This document shows positions 36,531 to 48,410 of a stretch of DNA of 64,000 nt, in pieces. Source of the DNA: Paragorgia papillata (lineage: Eukaryota; Cnidaria; Anthozoa; Scleralcyonacea; Coralliidae). The stretch's first letter is position 1; each line of letters begins with the position of its first letter. The translations under genes and the position numbers were made by a program. The notes beneath the pieces were generated by a model that was not told where the DNA came from, did no database searches, and was given only the letters and a program-made list of their open reading frames with translations. Location of the stretch: the NCBI GenBank assembly GCA_035771165.1, contig JAWNZC010000091.1, positions 62,001 through 126,000 of the forward strand, written 5' to 3'.

Positions 36531-39100
36531 AAAATAACAGAAGCCATCGAAATTTTTCCCCCAAGGACTAAGTCGGCAAGTACAGTTAATAAAGATTTCT
36601 ATTTCCAGCGAGCTGTAATTAACATTTTTGGCGCCTCGGTTTAAAAGCGAATAACTCTTAAACCAGATCTGGGCCACTTCTAATTTTTCTTGGGCCAGCA
36701 AGAAGATAGAATGAGCTTCAATTTGATATATAGGAAAGCCAGTTAAAGTTAAAAGAAGCCATCGAAATGTTTCCCCCCAAGACCATCCCGACGAATTTAA
36801 TAATAAAGTGTTCTATTTTTAGCGTGCTGTGTAATTAACAGTTTGGGCTTCCCGTTTTAAAAGCGAATAACTCTTAAACCAGATCTGGGCCACTTCTAAT
36901 TTTTCTTGGGCCAGCAAGAAGATAGAATGAGCTTCATTTTGATATATAGGAAAGCCGGTTAAAAATAACAGAAGCCATCGAATTATTTTCCCCCCAAGGA
37001 CTAAGTCGGCAAGTACAGTTAATAAAGATTTCTATTTCCAGCGAGCTGTAATTAACATTTTTGGCTCCTCGGTTTAAAAGCGAATAACTCTTAAACCAGA
37101 TCTGGGCCACTTCTAATTTTTCTTGGGCCAGCAAGAAGATAGAATGAGCTTCATTTTGATATATAGGAAAGCCGGTTAAAAATAACGGAAGCCAATCGAA
37201 TTATTTCCCCCAAGGACTAAGTCGGCAACTACAGTTAATAAAGATTTCTATTTCCAGTGAGATGTAATTAACATTTTTGGCGCCTCGGTTTAAAAGCGAA
37301 TAACTCTTAAACCAGATCTGGGCCACTTCTAATTTTTCTTGGGCCAGCAAGAAGATAGAATGAGCTTCAATTTGATATATAGGAAAGCCACTTAAAGTTA
37401 AAATAAGCCATCGAAATTTTTCCCCCCAAGACCATCCCGACGAATTTAATAATAAAGTGTTCTATTTTTAGCGTGCTGTGTAATTAACAGTATGGGCGTC
37501 TCGCTTTAAAAGCGAATAACTCTTGAACCAGATCTGGGCCACTTCTAATTTTTCTTGGGCCACCAAGAAGATAGAATGAGCTTCATTTTGATATATAGGA
37601 AAGCCGGTTAAAAATAACAGAAGCCATCGAAATTTTTCCCCCAAGGACTAAGTCCGCAAGTACAGTTAATAAAGATTTCTATTTCCAGCGAGATGTAATT
37701 AACATTTTTGACGCCTCGGTTTAAAAGCGAATAACTCTTAAACCAGATCTGGGCCACTTCTAATTTTTCTTGGGCCACCAAGAAGATAGAATGAGCTTCA
37801 TTTTGATATATAGGAAAGCCTAAAAATAACAGAAGCCATCGAAATTTTTCCCCCAAAGGACTAAATAAAGATTTCTATTTTCCAGCATTTTTTGACGCCT
37901 CGGTTTAAAAGCGAATAACTCTTAAACCAGATCTGGGCCACTTCTAATTTTTCTTGGGCCAGCAAGAAGATAGAATGAGCTTCATTTTGATATATAGGAA
38001 AGCCGGTTAAAAATAACGGAAGCCATCGAATTATTTCCCCCAAGGACTAAGTCGGCAACTACAGTTAATAAAGATTTCTATTTCCAGTGAGCTGTAATTA
38101 ACATTTTTGGCGCCTCGGTTTAAAAGCGAATAACTCTTAAACCAGATCTGGGCCACTTCTAATTTTTCTTGGGCCAGCAAGAAGGTAGAATGAGCTTCAA
38201 TTTGATATATAGGAAAGCCACTTAAAGTTAAAATAAGCCATCGAAATTTTTCCCCCAAGACCATCTCGACGAAGTTAATAATAGAGTGTTCTATTTTTAG
38301 CGTGCTGTGTAATTAACAGTATGGGCGTCTCGCTTTAAAAGCGAATAACTCTTGAACCAGATCTGGGCCACTTCTAATTTTTCTTGGGCCACCAAGAAGA
38401 TAGAATGAGCTTCATTTTGATATATAGGAAAGCCGGTTAAAAATAACAGAAGCCATCGAAATTTTTCCCCCAAGGACTAAGTCCGCAAGTACAGTTAATA
38501 AAGATTTCTATTTCCAGCGAGATGTAATTAACATTTTTGGCGCCTCGGTTTAAAAGCGAATAACTCTTAAACCAGATCTGGGCCACTTCTAATTTTTCTT
38601 GGGCCAGTAAGAAGATAGAATGAGCTTCAATTTGATATATAGGAAAGCCACTTAAAGTTAAAATAAGCCATCGAAATTTTTTCCCCAAGACCATCTCGAC
38701 GAATTTAATAATAAAGTGTTCTATTTTTAGCGTGCTGTGTAATTAACAGTATGGGCGTCTCGCTTTAAAAGCGAATAACTCTTGAACCAGATCCGGGCCA
38801 CTTCTAATTTTTCTTGGGCCACCAAGAAGATAGAATGAGCTTCATTTTGATATATAGGAAGGCCGGTTAAAAATAACAGAAGCCATCGAAATTTTTCCCC
38901 CAAGGACTAAGTCGGCAAGTAGAGTTAATAAAGATTTCTATTTCCAGCGAGATGTAATTAACATTTTTGACGCCTCGGTTTAAAAGCGAATAACTCTTAA
39001 ACCAGATCTGGGCCACTTCTAATTTTTCTTGGGCCAGCAAGAAGATAGAATGAGCTTCATTTTGATATATAGGAAAGCCGGTTAAAAATAACAGAAGCCA
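36530..39100. repeat. Second copy of the 17.8-20.2 kb mixed block
   Basis: Positionally equivalent to about 17,830-20,200; TTTGGCTCCTCGG is at 18,368 and 37,061. It lacks the derived changes AAGTAGAG, GATTTATATTTCC and GAAGGAGC found in the first copy. One additional monomer near 37,800 raises the shift from about 18,700 to 18,884. The GACGAAGTTAATAATAGAG mark (38,268) confirms the alignment with 19,384. Confidence 0.7.
37861..37892. other. Monomer with two internal deletions
   Basis: GGACTAAATAAAG replaces GGACTAAG...TTAATAAAG, removing 17 bp between TAA repeats. A few bases on, CCAGCATTTTTTGAC replaces CCAGCGAGATG...TTTTTGAC, removing about 13 bp net. Just upstream, GCCTAAAAATAAC has lost GGT or similar bases. 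Three lesions within about 80 bp of a single monomer is unusual for this array. The first deletion has the short direct repeats expected of slippage or end-joining. Confidence 0.7.
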
Positions 39101-39795
39101 TCGAATTATTTCCCCCAAGGACTAAGTCGGCAACTACAGTTAATAAAGATTTCTATTTCCAGTGAGCTGTAATTAACATTTTTGGCACCTCGGTTTAAAA
39201 GCGAATAACTCTTAAACCAGATCTGGGCCACTTCTAACTTTTCTTGGGCCAGCAAGAAGATAGAATGAGCTTCAATTTGATATATAGGAAAGCCAGTTAA
39301 AGTTAAAATAAGCCAGCGAAATGTTTTCCCCCAAGACCATCCCGACGAATTTAATAATAAAGTCTTCTATTTTTAGCGTGCTGTGTAATTAACAGTATGG
39401 GCGTCTCGCTTTAAAAGCGAATAACTCTTGAACCAGATCTGGGCCACTTCTAATTTTTCGTGGGCCAGCAAGAAGATAGAATGAGCTTCATTTTGATATA
39501 TAGGAAAGCCGGTTAAAAATAACAGAAGCCATCAAATTATTTCCCCCAAGGACTAAGTCGGCAACTACAGTTAATAAGGATTTCTATTTCCGGCGAGCTG
39601 TAATTGACAGTTTGGGCTTCCCGTTTTAAAAGCGAATAACTCTTGAACCAGATCTGGGCCACTTCTAATTTTTCTTGGGCCAGCAAGAAGATAGAATGAG
39701 CTTCATTTTGATATATAGGAAAGCCGGTTAAAAATAACAGAAGCCATCGAATTATTTCCCCCAAGGACTAAGTCGGCAACTTCAGTTAATAAGGA

Positions 39796-39815
39796 TTTCT
39801 CTATTTTTATCGCTG
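39796..39815. other. In-register fusion of a D2 head to a B second half
   Basis: A D2 head (GGCAACTTCAGTTAATAAGGATTTCT) runs directly into the CTATTTTTATCGCTGTGTAATT of a B copy. The join lies at equivalent positions of the two classes, so monomer length stays close to 215 bp. The earlier copy near 20,880-21,150 has separate D2 and B monomers. This is the product expected of homologous unequal exchange that deletes one unit. Confidence 0.7.
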
Positions 39816-40050
39816 TGTAATTAACAGTATGGGCGTCTCGCTTTAAAAGCGAATAACTCTTGAACCAGATCTGGGCCACTTCTAATTTTTCTTGGGCCAG
39901 CAAGAGATAGAATGAGCTTCATTTTGATATATAGGAAAGCCGTTTAAAAAATAACAGAAGCCATCGAAATTTTTCCCCCAAGGACTAAGTCGGCAACTAC
40001 AGTTAATAAGGATTTCTATTTCCGCGCGCTGTAATTGAAGTTTGGGCTTC

Positions 40051-40080
40051 CCGTTTTAAAGCAAGAAGATAATAAGGATT
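40051..40080. other. Out-of-register double deletion junction
   Basis: CCGTTTTAAA is followed directly by GCAAGAAGAT and then AATAAGGATT. Normally about 52 bp of core lie between the first two and about 95 bp of tail plus head between the second two, so about 147 bp is lost in two adjacent steps. A short AGC or GC overlap exists at the first join. The resulting monomer is far shorter than 215 bp and breaks the phase of the array. Confidence 0.7.
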
Positions 40081-41999
40081 TCTCTTTCCGGCGCGCTGTA
40101 ATTCACAGTTTGGGCTTCCCGCTTTAAAAGCGAATAATTCTTGAACCACAGCTGGGCCACTTCTATTTTTTCTTGGGCCAGCAAGAAGATAGAATGAGCT
40201 TCAATTTGATATATAGGAAAGCCAGTTAAAATTAAAAGAAGCCATCGAAATTTTCCCCCTAAGACCATCCCGACGAATTTAATAATAAAGTGTTCTATTT
40301 TTATCGCGCTGTGTAATTAACAGTATGGGCGTCTCGCTTTAAAAGCGAATAACTCTTGAACCAGATCTGGGCCACTTCTAATTTTTCTTGGGCCAGCAAG
40401 AGATAGAATGAGCTTCATTTTGATATATAGGAAAGCCGTTTAAAAATAACAGAAGCCATCGAAATTTTTCCCCCAAGGACTAAGTCGGCAAGTACAGTTA
40501 ATAAAGATTTCTATTTCCAGCGAGCTGTAATTAACATTTTTGGCGCCTCGGTTTAAAAGCGAATAACTCTTAAACCAGATCTGGGCCACTTCTAATTTTT
40601 CTTGGGCCAGCAAGAAGATAGAATGAGCTTCAATTTGATATATAGGAAAGCCAGTTAAAGTTAAAAGAAGCCATCGAAATGTTTCCCCCAAGACCATCCC
40701 GACGAATTTAATAATAAAGTGTTCTATTTTTAGCGTGCTGTGTAATTAACAGTTTGGGCTTCCCGTTTAAAAGCGAATAACTCTTAAACCAGATCTGGGC
40801 CACTTCTAATTTTTCTTGGGCCAGCAAGAAGATAGAATGAGCTTCATTTTGATATATAGGAAAGCCGGTTAAAAATAACGGAAGCCATCGAATTATTTCC
40901 CCCCAAGGACTAAGTCGGCAAGTAGAGTTAATAAAGATTTATATTTCCAGCGAGCTGTAATTAACATTTTTGGCTCCTCGGTTTAAAAGCGAATAACTCT
41001 TAAACCAGATCTGGGCCACTTCTAATTTTTCTTGGGCCAGCAAGAAGATAGAAGGAGCTTCATTTTGACATAGAGGAAAGCCGGTTAAAAATAACGGAAG
41101 CCAATTAATTATTTCCCCCAAGGACTAAGTCGCCAACTACAGTTAATAAAGATTTCTATTTCCAGTGAGATGGAATTAACATTTTTGGCGCCTCGGTTTA
41201 AAAGCGAATAACTCTTAAACCAGATCTGGGCCACTTCTAATTTTTCTTGGGCCAGCAAGAAGATAGAATGAGCTTCAATTTGATATATAGGAAAGCCACT
41301 TAAAGTTAAAATAAGCCATCGAAATTTTTCCCCCAAGACCATCCCGACGAATTTAATAATAAAGTGTTCTATTTTTAGCGTGCTGTGTAATTAACAGTAT
41401 GGGCGTCTCGCTTTAAAAGCGAATAACTCTTGAACCAGATCTGGGCCACTTCTAATTTTTCTTGGGCCACCAAGAAGATAGAATGAGCTTCATTTTGATA
41501 TATAGGAAAGCCGGTTAAAAATAACAGAAGCCATCGAAATTTTTCCCCAAAGGACTAAGTCCGCAAGTACAGTTAATAAAGATTTCTATTTCCAGCGAGA
41601 TGTAATTAACATTTTTGACGCCTCGGTTTAAAAGCGAATAACTCTTAAACCAGATCTGGGCCACTTCTAATTTTTCTTGGGCCACCAAGAAGATAGAATG
41701 AGCTTCATTTTGATATATAGGAAAGCCGGTTAAAAATAACAGAAGCCATCGAAATTTTTCCCCCAAGGACTAAGTCCGCAAGTACAGTTAATAAAGATTT
41801 CTATTTCCAGCGAGATGTAATTAACATTTTTGACGCCTCGGTTTAAAAGCGAATAACTCTTAAACCAGATCTGGGCCACTTCTAATTTTTCTTGGGCCAG
41901 CAAGAAGATAGAATGAGCTTCATTTTGATATATAGGAAAGCCGGTTAAAAATAACGGAAGCCATCGAATTATTTCCCCCAAGGACTAAGTCGGCAACTA

Positions 42000-44757
42000 C
42001 AGTTAATAAAGATTTCTATTTCCAGTGAGCTGTAATTAACATTTTTGGCGCCTCGGTTTAAAAGCGAATAACTCTTAAACCAGATCTGGGCCACTTCTAA
42101 TTTTTCTTGGGCCAGCAAGAAGATAGAATGAGCTTCAATTTGATATATAGGAAAGCCACTTAAAGTTAAAATAAGCCATCGAAATTTTTTCCCCAAGACC
42201 ATCTCGACGAATTTAATAATAAAGTGTTCTATTTTTAGCGTGCTGTGTAATTAACAGTATGGGCGTCTCGCTTTAAAAGCGAATAACTCTTGAACCAGAT
42301 CCGGGCCACTTCTAATTTTTCTTGGGCCACCAAGAAGATAGAATGAGCTTCATTTTGATATATAGGAAAGCCGGTTAAAAATAACAGAAGCCATCGAAAT
42401 TTTTCCCCCAAGGACTAAGTCCGCAAGTACAGTTAATAAAGATTTCTATTTCCAGCGAGATGTAATTAACATTTTTGACGCCTCGGTTTAAAAGCGAATA
42501 ACTCTTAAACCAGATCTGGGCCACTTCTAATTTTTCTTGGGCCAGCAAGAAGATAGAATGAGCTTCATTTTGATATATAGGAAAGCCGGTTAAAAATAAC
42601 AGAAGCCATCGAATTATTTCCCCCAAGGACTAAGTCGGCAACTACAGTTAATAAAGATTTCTATTTCCAGTGAGCTGTAATTAACATTTTTGGCGCCTCG
42701 GTTTAAAAGCGAATAACTCTTAAACCAGATCTGGGCCACTTCTAATTTTTCTTGGGCCAGTAAGAAGATAGAATGAGCTTCAATTTGATATATAGGAAAG
42801 CCAGTTAAAGTTAAAAGAAGCCATTGAAATTTTCCCCCCAAGACCATCCCGACGAATTTAATAATAGAGTGTTCTATTTTTAGCGTGCTGTGTAATTAAC
42901 AGTATGGGCGTCTCGCTTTAAAAGCGAATAACTCTTGAACCAGATCTGGGCCACTTCTAATTTTTCTTGGGCCACCAAGAAGATAGAATGAGCTTCATTT
43001 TGATATATAGGAAAGCCGGTTAAAAATAACAGAAGCCATCGAAATTTTTCCCCCAAGGACTAAGTCCGCAAGTACAGTTAATAAAGATTTCTATTTCCAG
43101 CGAGATGTAATTAACATTTTTGGCGCCTCGGTTTAAAAGCGAATAACTCTTAAACCAGATCTGGGCCACTTCTAATTTTTCTTGGGCCACCAAGAAGATA
43201 GAATGAGCTTCATTTTGATATATAGGAAAGCCGGTTAAAAATAACAGAAGCCATCGAAATTTTTCCCCCAAGGACTAAGTCCGCAAGTACAGTTAATAAA
43301 GATTTCTATTTCCAGCGAGATGTAATTAACATTTTTGACGCCTCGGTTTAAAAGCGAATAACTCTTAAACCAGATCTGGGCCACTTCTAATTTTTCTTGG
43401 GCCAGCAAGAAGATAGAATGAGCTTCATTTTGATATATAGGAAAGCCGGTTAAAAATAACGGAAGCCATCGAATTTTTCCCCCAAGGACTAAGTCGGCAA
43501 CTACAGTTAATAAAGATTTCTATTTCCAGTGAGCTGTAATTAACATTTTTGGCGCCTCGGTTTAAAAGCGAATAACTCTTAAACCAGATCTGGGCCACTT
43601 CTAATTTTTCTTGGGCCAGCAAGAAGGTAGAATGAGCTTCAATTTGATATATAGGAAAGCCACTTAAAGTTAAAATAAGCCATCGAAATTTTTCCCCCAA
43701 GACCATCTCGACGAATTTAATAATAACGTGTTCTATTTTTAGCGTGCTGTGTAATTAACAGTATGGGCGTCTCGCTTTAAAAGCGAATAACTCTTGAACC
43801 AGATCCGGGCCACTTCTAATTTTTCTTGGGCCACCAAGAAGATAGAATGAGCTTCATTTTGATATATAGGAAGGCCGGTTAAAAATAACAGAAGCCATCG
43901 AAATTTTTCCCCCAAGGACTAAGTCCGCAAGTACAGTTAATAAAGATTTCTATTTCCAGCGAGATGTAATTAACATTTTTGACGCCTCGGTTTAAAAGCG
44001 AATAACTCTTAAACCAGATCTGGGCCACTTCTAAATTTTTCTTGGGCCAGCAAGAAGATAGAATGAGCTTCATTTTGATATATAGGAAAGCCGGTTAAAA
44101 ATAACGGAAGCCATCGAATTATTTCCCCCAAGGACTAAGTCGGCAACTACAGTTAATAAAGATTTCTATTTCCAGTGAGCTGTAATTAACATTTTTGGCG
44201 CCTCGGTTTAAAAGTGAATAACTCTTAAACCAGATCTGGGCCACTTCTAATTTTTCTTGGGCCAGCAAGAAGGTAGAATGAGCTTCAATTTGATATATAG
44301 GAAAGCCACTTAAAGTTAAAATAAGCCATCGAAATTTTTCCCCCAAGACCATCTCGACGAATTTAATAATAAAGTTTCTATTTTTAGCGTGCTGTGTAAT
44401 TAACAGTATGGGCGTCTCGCTTTAAAAGCGAATAACTCTTGAACCAGATCCGGGCCACTTCTAATTTTTCTTGGGCCACCAAGAAGATAGAATGAGCTTC
44501 ATTTTGATATATAGGAAGGCCGGTTAAAAATAACAGAAGCCATCAAAATTTTTCCCCCAAGGACTAAGTCCGCAAGTACAGTTAATAAAGATTTCTATTT
44601 CCAGCGAGATGTAATTAACATTTTTGACGCCTCGGTTTAAAAGCGAATAACTCTTAAACCAGATCTGGGCCACTTCTAATTTTTCTTGGGCCAGCAAGAA
44701 GATAGAATGAGCTTCATTTTGATATATAGGAAAGCCGGTTAAAAGTAACAGAAGCCA
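42000..44757. repeat. A-B-C trimers including trimer block copy 3 of 3
   Basis: This matches about 23,460-26,240 at a shift of 18,517-18,520 bp. From about 43,450 the private series GAAGGTAGAATG, AATAACGTG, CTAAATTTTTC, TTTAAAAGTGAAT, AAAGTTTCTATT and AGCCATCAAAATTTT appears again, as at the start of the window. One A copy reads CATCGAATTTTTCCCCC (near 43,468), having lost the usual TTATTT form. Confidence 0.8.
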
Positions 44758-47700
44758 TCGAATTATTTCCCCCAAGGACTAAGTCGGCAACTACAGTTAA
44801 TAAAGATTTCTATTTCCAGTGAGCTGTAATTAACATTTTTGGCGCCTCGGTTTAAAAGCGAATAACTCTTAAACCAGATCTGGGCCACTTCTAATTTTTC
44901 TTGGGCCAGCAAGAAGATAGAATGAGCTTCAATTTGATATATAGGAAAGCCAGTTAAAGTGAAAAGAAGCCATCGAAATTTTCCCCACAAGACCATCCCG
45001 ACGAATTAAATAATAAAGTGTTCTATTTTTAGCGTGCTGTGTAATTAACAGTATGGGCGTCTCGCTTTAAAAGCGAATGACTCTTGAATCAGATCTGGGC
45101 CACTTCTAATTTTTCTTGGGCCAGCAAGAAGATAGAATGACCTTCATTTTGATATATAGGAAAGGCGGTTAAAAATAACAGAAGCCATCGAAATTTCCCC
45201 CCTAAGGACTAAGTCGGCAAGTACAGTTAATAAAGATTTCTATTTCCAGCGAGCTGTAATTAACATTTTTGGCGCCTCGGTTTAAAAGCGAATAACTCTT
45301 AAACCAGATCTGGGCCACTTCTAATTTTTCTTGGGCCAGCAAGAAGATAGAATGAGCTTCATTTTGATGTATAGGAAAGCCGGTTAAAAATAACAGAAGC
45401 CATCGAATTATTTCCCCCAACGACTAAGTCGCCACCTACAGTTAATAAAGATTTCTATTTCCAGTGAGCAGTAATTAACATTTTTTGGCGCCTCGGTTTA
45501 AAAGCGAATAACTCTTAAACCGGATCTGGGCCACTTCTAATTTTTCTTGGGCCAGCAAGAAGATAGAATGAGCTTCATTTTGATATATAGGAAAGCCAGT
45601 TAAAGTTAAAAGAAGCCATCGAATTATTTCCCCCAAGGACTAAGTCGGCAACTACAGTTAATAAAGATTTCTATTTCCAGTGAGCTGTAATTAACATTTT
45701 TGGCGCCTCGGTTTAAAAGCGAATAACTCTTAAACCAGATCTGGGCCACTTCTAATTTTTCTTGGGCCAGCAAGAAGATAGAATGAGCTTCATTTTGATA
45801 TATAGGAAAGCCGGTTAAAAATAACAGAAGCCATCGAATTATTTCCCCCAAGGACTAAGTCGGCAACTACAGTTAATAAAGATTTCTATTTCCAGTGAGC
45901 TGTAATTAACATTTTTGGCGCCTCGGTTTAAAAGCGAATAACTCTTAAACCAGATCTGGGCCACTTCTAATTTTTCTTGGGCCAGCAAGAAGATAGAATG
46001 AGCTTCAATTTGATATATAGGAAAGCCAGTTAAAGTGAAAAGAAGCCATCGAAATTTTCCCCACAAGACCATCCCGACGAATTAAATAATAAAGTGTTCT
46101 ATTTTTAGCGTGCTGTGTAATTAACAGTATGGGCGTTTCGCTTTAAAAGCGAATGACTCTTGAATCAGATCTGGGCCACTTCTAATTTTTCTTGGGCCAG
46201 CAAGAAGATAGAATGACCTTCATTTTGATGTATAGGAAAGCCGGTTAAAAATAACAGAAGCCATCGAATTATTTCCCCCAAGGACTAAGTCGGCACCTAC
46301 AGTTAATAAAGATTTCTATTTCCAGTGAGCAGTAATTAACATTTTTTGGCGCCTCGGTTTAAAAGCGAATAACTCTTAAACCGGATCTGGGCCACTTCTA
46401 ATTTTTCTTGGGCCAGCAAGAAGATAGAATGAGCTTCATTTTGATATATAGGAAAGCCAGTTAAAGTTAAAAGAAGCCATCGAATTATTTCCCCCAAGGA
46501 CTAAGTCGGCAACTACAGTTAATAAAGATTTCTATTTCCAGTGAGCTGTAATTAACATTTTTGGCGCCTCGGTTTAAAAGCGAATAACTCTTAAACCAGA
46601 TCTGGGCCACTTCTAATTTTTCTTGGGCCAGCAAGAAGATAGAATGAGCTTCAATTTGATATATAGGAAAGCCAGTTAAAGTGAAAAGAAGCCATCGAAA
46701 TTTTCCCCACAAGACCATCCCGACGAATTTAATAATAAAGTGTTCTATTTTTAGCGTGCTGTGTAATTAACAGTATGGGCGTCTCGCTTTAAAAGCGAAT
46801 AACTCTTGAACCAGATCTGGGCCACTTCTAATTTTTCTTGGGCCAGCAAGAAGATAGAATGAGCTTCATTTTGATATATAGGAAAGCCGGTTAAAAATAA
46901 CAGAAGCCATCGAAATTTTCCCCCAAGGTCTAAGTCGGCAAGTACAGTTAATAAAGATTTCTATTTCCAGCGAGCTGTAATTAACATTTTTGGCGCCTCG
47001 GTTTAAAAGCAAATAACTCTTAAACCAGATCTGGGCCACTTCTAATTTTTCTTGGGCCAGCAAGAACATAGAATGAGCTTCAATTTGATATATAGGAAAG
47101 CCAGTTAAAGTGAAAAGAAGCCATCGAAATTTTCCCCACAAGACCATCCCGACGAATTAAATAATAAAGTGTTCTATTTTTAGCGTGCTGTGTAATTAAC
47201 AGTATGGGCGTCTCGCTTTAAAAGCGAATGACTCTTGAATCAGATCTGGGCCACTTCTAATTTTTCTTGGGCCAGCAAGAAGATAGAATGAGCTTCATTT
47301 TGATATATAGGAAAGCCGGTTAAAAATAACAGAAGCCATCGAAATTTCCCCCCTAAGGACTAAGTCGGCAAGTACAGTTAATAAAGATTTCTATTTCCAG
47401 CGAGCTGTAATTAACATTTTTGGCGCCTCGGTTTAAAAGCGAATAACTCTTAAACCAGATCTGGGCCACTTCTAATTTTTCTTGGGCCAGCAAGAAGATA
47501 GAATGAGCTTCATTTTGATGTATAGGAAAGCCGGTTAAAAATAACAGAAGCCATCGAATTATTTCCCCCAAGGACTAAGTCGGCACCTACAGTTAATAAA
47601 GATTTCTATTTCCAGTGAGCAGTAATTAACATTTTTTGGCGCCTCGGTTTAAAAGCGAATAACTCTTAAACCGGATCTGGGCCACTTCTAATTTTTCTTG

Positions 47701-48410
47701 GGCCAGCAAGAAGATAGAATGAGCTTCATTTTGATATATAGGAAAGCCAGTTAAAGTTAAAAGAAGCCATCGAATTATTTCCCCCAAGGACTAAGTCGGC
47801 AACTACAGTTAATAAAGATTTCTATTTCCAGTGAGCTGTAATTAACATTTTTGGCGCCTCGGTTTAAAAGCGAATAACTCTTAAACCAGATCTGGGCCAC
47901 TTCTAATTTTTCTTGGGCCAGCAAGAAGATAGAATGAGCTTCAATTTGATATATAGGAAAGCCAGTTAAAGTGAAAAGGAGCCATCGAAATTTTCCCCAC
48001 AAGACCATCCCGACGAATTTAATAATAAAGTGTTCTATTTTTAGCGTGCTGTGTAATTAACAGTATGGGCGTCTCGCTTTAAAAGCGAATGACTCTTGAA
48101 CCAGATCTGGGCCACTTCTAATTTTTCTTGGGCCAGCAAGAAGATAGAATGAGCTTCATTTTGATATATAGGAAAGCCGGTTAAAAATAACAGAAGCCAT
48201 CGAAATTTTCCCCCTAAGGTCTAAGTCGGCAAGTACAGTTAATAAAGATTTCTATTTCCAGCGAGCTGTAATTAACATTTTTGGCGCCTCGGTTTAAAAG
48301 CAAATAACTCTTAAACCAGATCTGGGCCACTTCTAATTTTTCTTGGGCCAGCAAGAACATAGAATGAGCTTCATTTTGATATATAGGAAAGCCGGTTAAA
48401 AATAACAGAA
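44757..48410. repeat. CCCCACAAG / GTGAAAAG subfamily, expanded second copy
   Basis: This starts as the match to 26,240-28,300 and then carries on with more copies of the same subfamily. CCCCACAAGACC occurs near 44,983, 46,060, 46,705, 47,135 and 47,996. GCGAATGACTCTTGAATCAG occurs near 45,074, 46,151 and 47,225, about 1,075 bp (five monomers) apart. ATTTTTTGGCGCC with GTGAGCAGTAATT recurs near 45,480, 46,340 and 47,630. Five-monomer blocks seem to have amplified here. Confidence 0.75.

Larger units (their letters stand above)
39100..42000. repeat. Second copy of the 20.2-23.4 kb block, with 360 bp lost
   Basis: This block matches about 20,223-23,460. The shift is 18,884 bp at the start and 18,524 bp after the D region, so about 360 bp is missing relative to the earlier copy. 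The loss is explained by two visible junctions, one near 39,796-39,815 that removes one monomer in register and one near 40,051-40,080 that removes about 147 bp. Downstream, the GAAGGAGC and GAAGCCAATTAATT marks align (41,051 and 41,097). Confidence 0.75.

Noticed and set aside
12900..46800. The large duplication as purely an assembly artefact
   Set aside because: The two copies differ by many substitutions and by gains and losses of whole monomers, which a simple duplicated contig would not show. Local consensus errors in 31.6-40.1 kb remain possible and are reported separately.
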